Positions 63,019 through 64,000 of a stretch of DNA of 64,000 nt are shown here, in pieces. Numbering within the stretch: position 1 is the first letter of the stretch; every line of letters begins with the position of its first letter. Under the pieces are notes generated by a model that saw only the letters and a program-made list of their open reading frames with translations, ran no database searches and had not been told where the DNA came from. The stretch is from DASTFY01 sp963829955 (GTDB lineage: Bacteria; Actinomycetota; Acidimicrobiia; Acidimicrobiales; Ilumatobacteraceae): contig CAWHKS010000009.1 of assembly GCA_963829955.1 (NCBI GenBank), positions 152,860-216,859 of the forward strand. Reading direction: 5' to 3'. A program made the position numbers and the translations under genes.

Positions 63019-63810
63019 TCACGTCGGGCCTCTTATGGGGCGGCGGCCGAACGTGACGAGGCCGGCGCCGAGGCAGATCGACACGACTGCGAACACGGCG
63101 TATGGCGGGCCTGCTCCGGTCGGTGGCAAGAGCGGAGCGGGGGCCGCCTCCGGAGCCAGGGCGGGCGTGGTCGGCGGAGGCACGACCGGATCACCCGCGA
63201 CGGCGGTGGTCGACAGGAGGTTCGGGCCCACGGCGCAACTCGTTCGAATGGGAACGATGGAGCCGTCGGTGTTTTCCAGGTCGAGCGTGTCGGCGAACCC
63301 CGTGAGGGCGACGGTGACCTCCGTCGTGGCCAGCGCGGCCACAAGATCGAACCGGGCCTCAGGGAAGGTCAACTCGTCACCGCCTGGAACCGCGCTCGCC
63401 AGGCTCAAGGTGACCGCCGTATCGGTCGTCGACGACGACGCGGCGTCGGCCGGTGTCTGCGTCACGGAGCCACTCACGACCGTGGCGCCGGTGACCGCGA
63501 GAATCCGGACGAACCCGCGCTGCGAGAGCACCGGGAACCCGTCGCAGTCGACACCAGGAAGAGGCTCTCGCTCGGGATGGTGACAGTGAAGCGCTCCCCA
63601 GGCCGGACCTCGGCCGGAGCGGTCGCGCTGGCGACGATGGTGAAGCCGCGCACACCTGTCCGGATCGGCGTCGTGCCGATCGAGCCATCGGCAGCGATCA
63701 CGAACGCGTCACACGTCAGCGGCCAGGTGTCCACGCCGGCCGGGCCACTCCAGACCGCCACGATGGCCGCCGCGGCGACGACGGAGGCACCGGCCCGAAA
63801 CGACTCGCAT
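63019..63810 (-). pseudogene. LPPTG-type surface protein (sortase substrate), frameshifted
   Basis: Read from ATG 63810 behind GGAGGGG, a signal peptide is visible after a one-base correction (FRAGASVVAAAAIVAVWSG), then DTWPLTCDAFVIAADGSIG and PGERFTVTIPSES. Another shift near 63,545 leads to SQRGFVRILAVTGATVVSG, a Thr/Val-rich beta region, a Pro/Ala-rich spacer and the cell-wall sorting signal LLPPTGAG followed by a hydrophobic helix (YAVFAVVSICLGAGLV) and basic end RRPIRG. About 263 residues in all. It would be anchored to the cell wall by sortase. Two shifts: decay or error. Confidence 0.6.
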
Positions 63811-64000
63811 GACCCCTCCCCCCGCCGCCGGACGATCCCCAGCGCCGAGTCAGTATGTGGCGCGCCCGTGCTGAGCGCAATCGGGCGCGCCGCCGGGATG
63901 CTCGATATCCACCGGTCTGTGCTGTTCGCGCGGTTCTTCGGAAGCGCACCGATCGTTCAACACCAGGACCAAAGCCGAGCGGTCAACCCTTCAGCGGTAC

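Overview
The window is GC-rich DNA (I estimate close to 70% GC) with many GTG starts, ATGA or GTGA stop/start overlaps, F420-type LLM oxidoreductases, DUF1206 and SARP/AfsR-type regulators. Together these point to an actinobacterium. An Acidimicrobiia-like lineage is my guess; nothing in the window proves it.

Left part (0-35 kb) is mostly ordinary, intact chromosome. It opens with a translationally coupled sugar-acid operon: sugar-binding lipoprotein, Zn dehydrogenase, split altronate-type dehydratase, mannitol-dehydrogenase-family reductase, KDPG aldolase and KDG kinase. Together these could convert a keto-uronate to pyruvate and glyceraldehyde-3-phosphate. At 7.4-11.8 kb lies a compact pterin/riboflavin-like cluster: histidine phosphatase, glycosyltransferase, a 6-PTPS-like protein lacking the usual catalytic Cys, an MDR dehydrogenase, and a divergent GTP cyclohydrolase II-RibD reductase fusion without deaminase. 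Then come an aldo-keto reductase, a sulfotransferase, a decayed FAD oxidoreductase and an FCD-type GntR regulator with a visible palindromic operator. Next are a histidine kinase / CheY / REC-adenylate-cyclase operon divergent from a CPH-type copper ATPase, a PhoD-like phosphatase, a PAP2/DUF1206 pair, a large SARP-NB-ARC regulator divergent from a tautomerase and an acyl-CoA-dehydrogenase-fold enzyme, and a two-component system coupled to an ABC-2 exporter.

The right part (35-64 kb) is an accessory mosaic. It holds a TIR-transmembrane-NTF2-like protein (35.4 kb), a Tat-exported multicopper oxidase with several frameshifts, a hydrolase-LuxR fusion, two LLM oxidoreductases separated by IS481 relics, an exported sialidase-fold protein, small orphan genes, an IS3 element inserted in a UDG-like gene, and a NIPSNAP gene whose 3' end is duplicated 7.8 kb away. 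A 60-bp sequence recurs in inverted orientation at 45.2 and 53.2 kb. A tyrosine recombinase lies beside the 3' half of a tRNA-Gly(GCC) gene (58.6 kb). Just beyond it is a TIR-WD40 gene whose seven 126-bp repeats are nearly identical, differing mainly at a few codons. An MDR dehydrogenase and an LPPTG surface protein close the window.

Reading-frame breaks are clustered, not random. I see none in the roughly 19 kb from 16 to 35 kb, and many in the first 5 kb, at 13-15 kb and from 35 kb onward. Real decay in mobile DNA is likely for many; single-base sequencing errors remain possible, especially for the multicopper oxidase and the sugar-binding protein. The strongest candidate for an undescribed system is the TIR-WD40 locus at the tRNA-Gly/integrase site; the pterin-like cluster is second.
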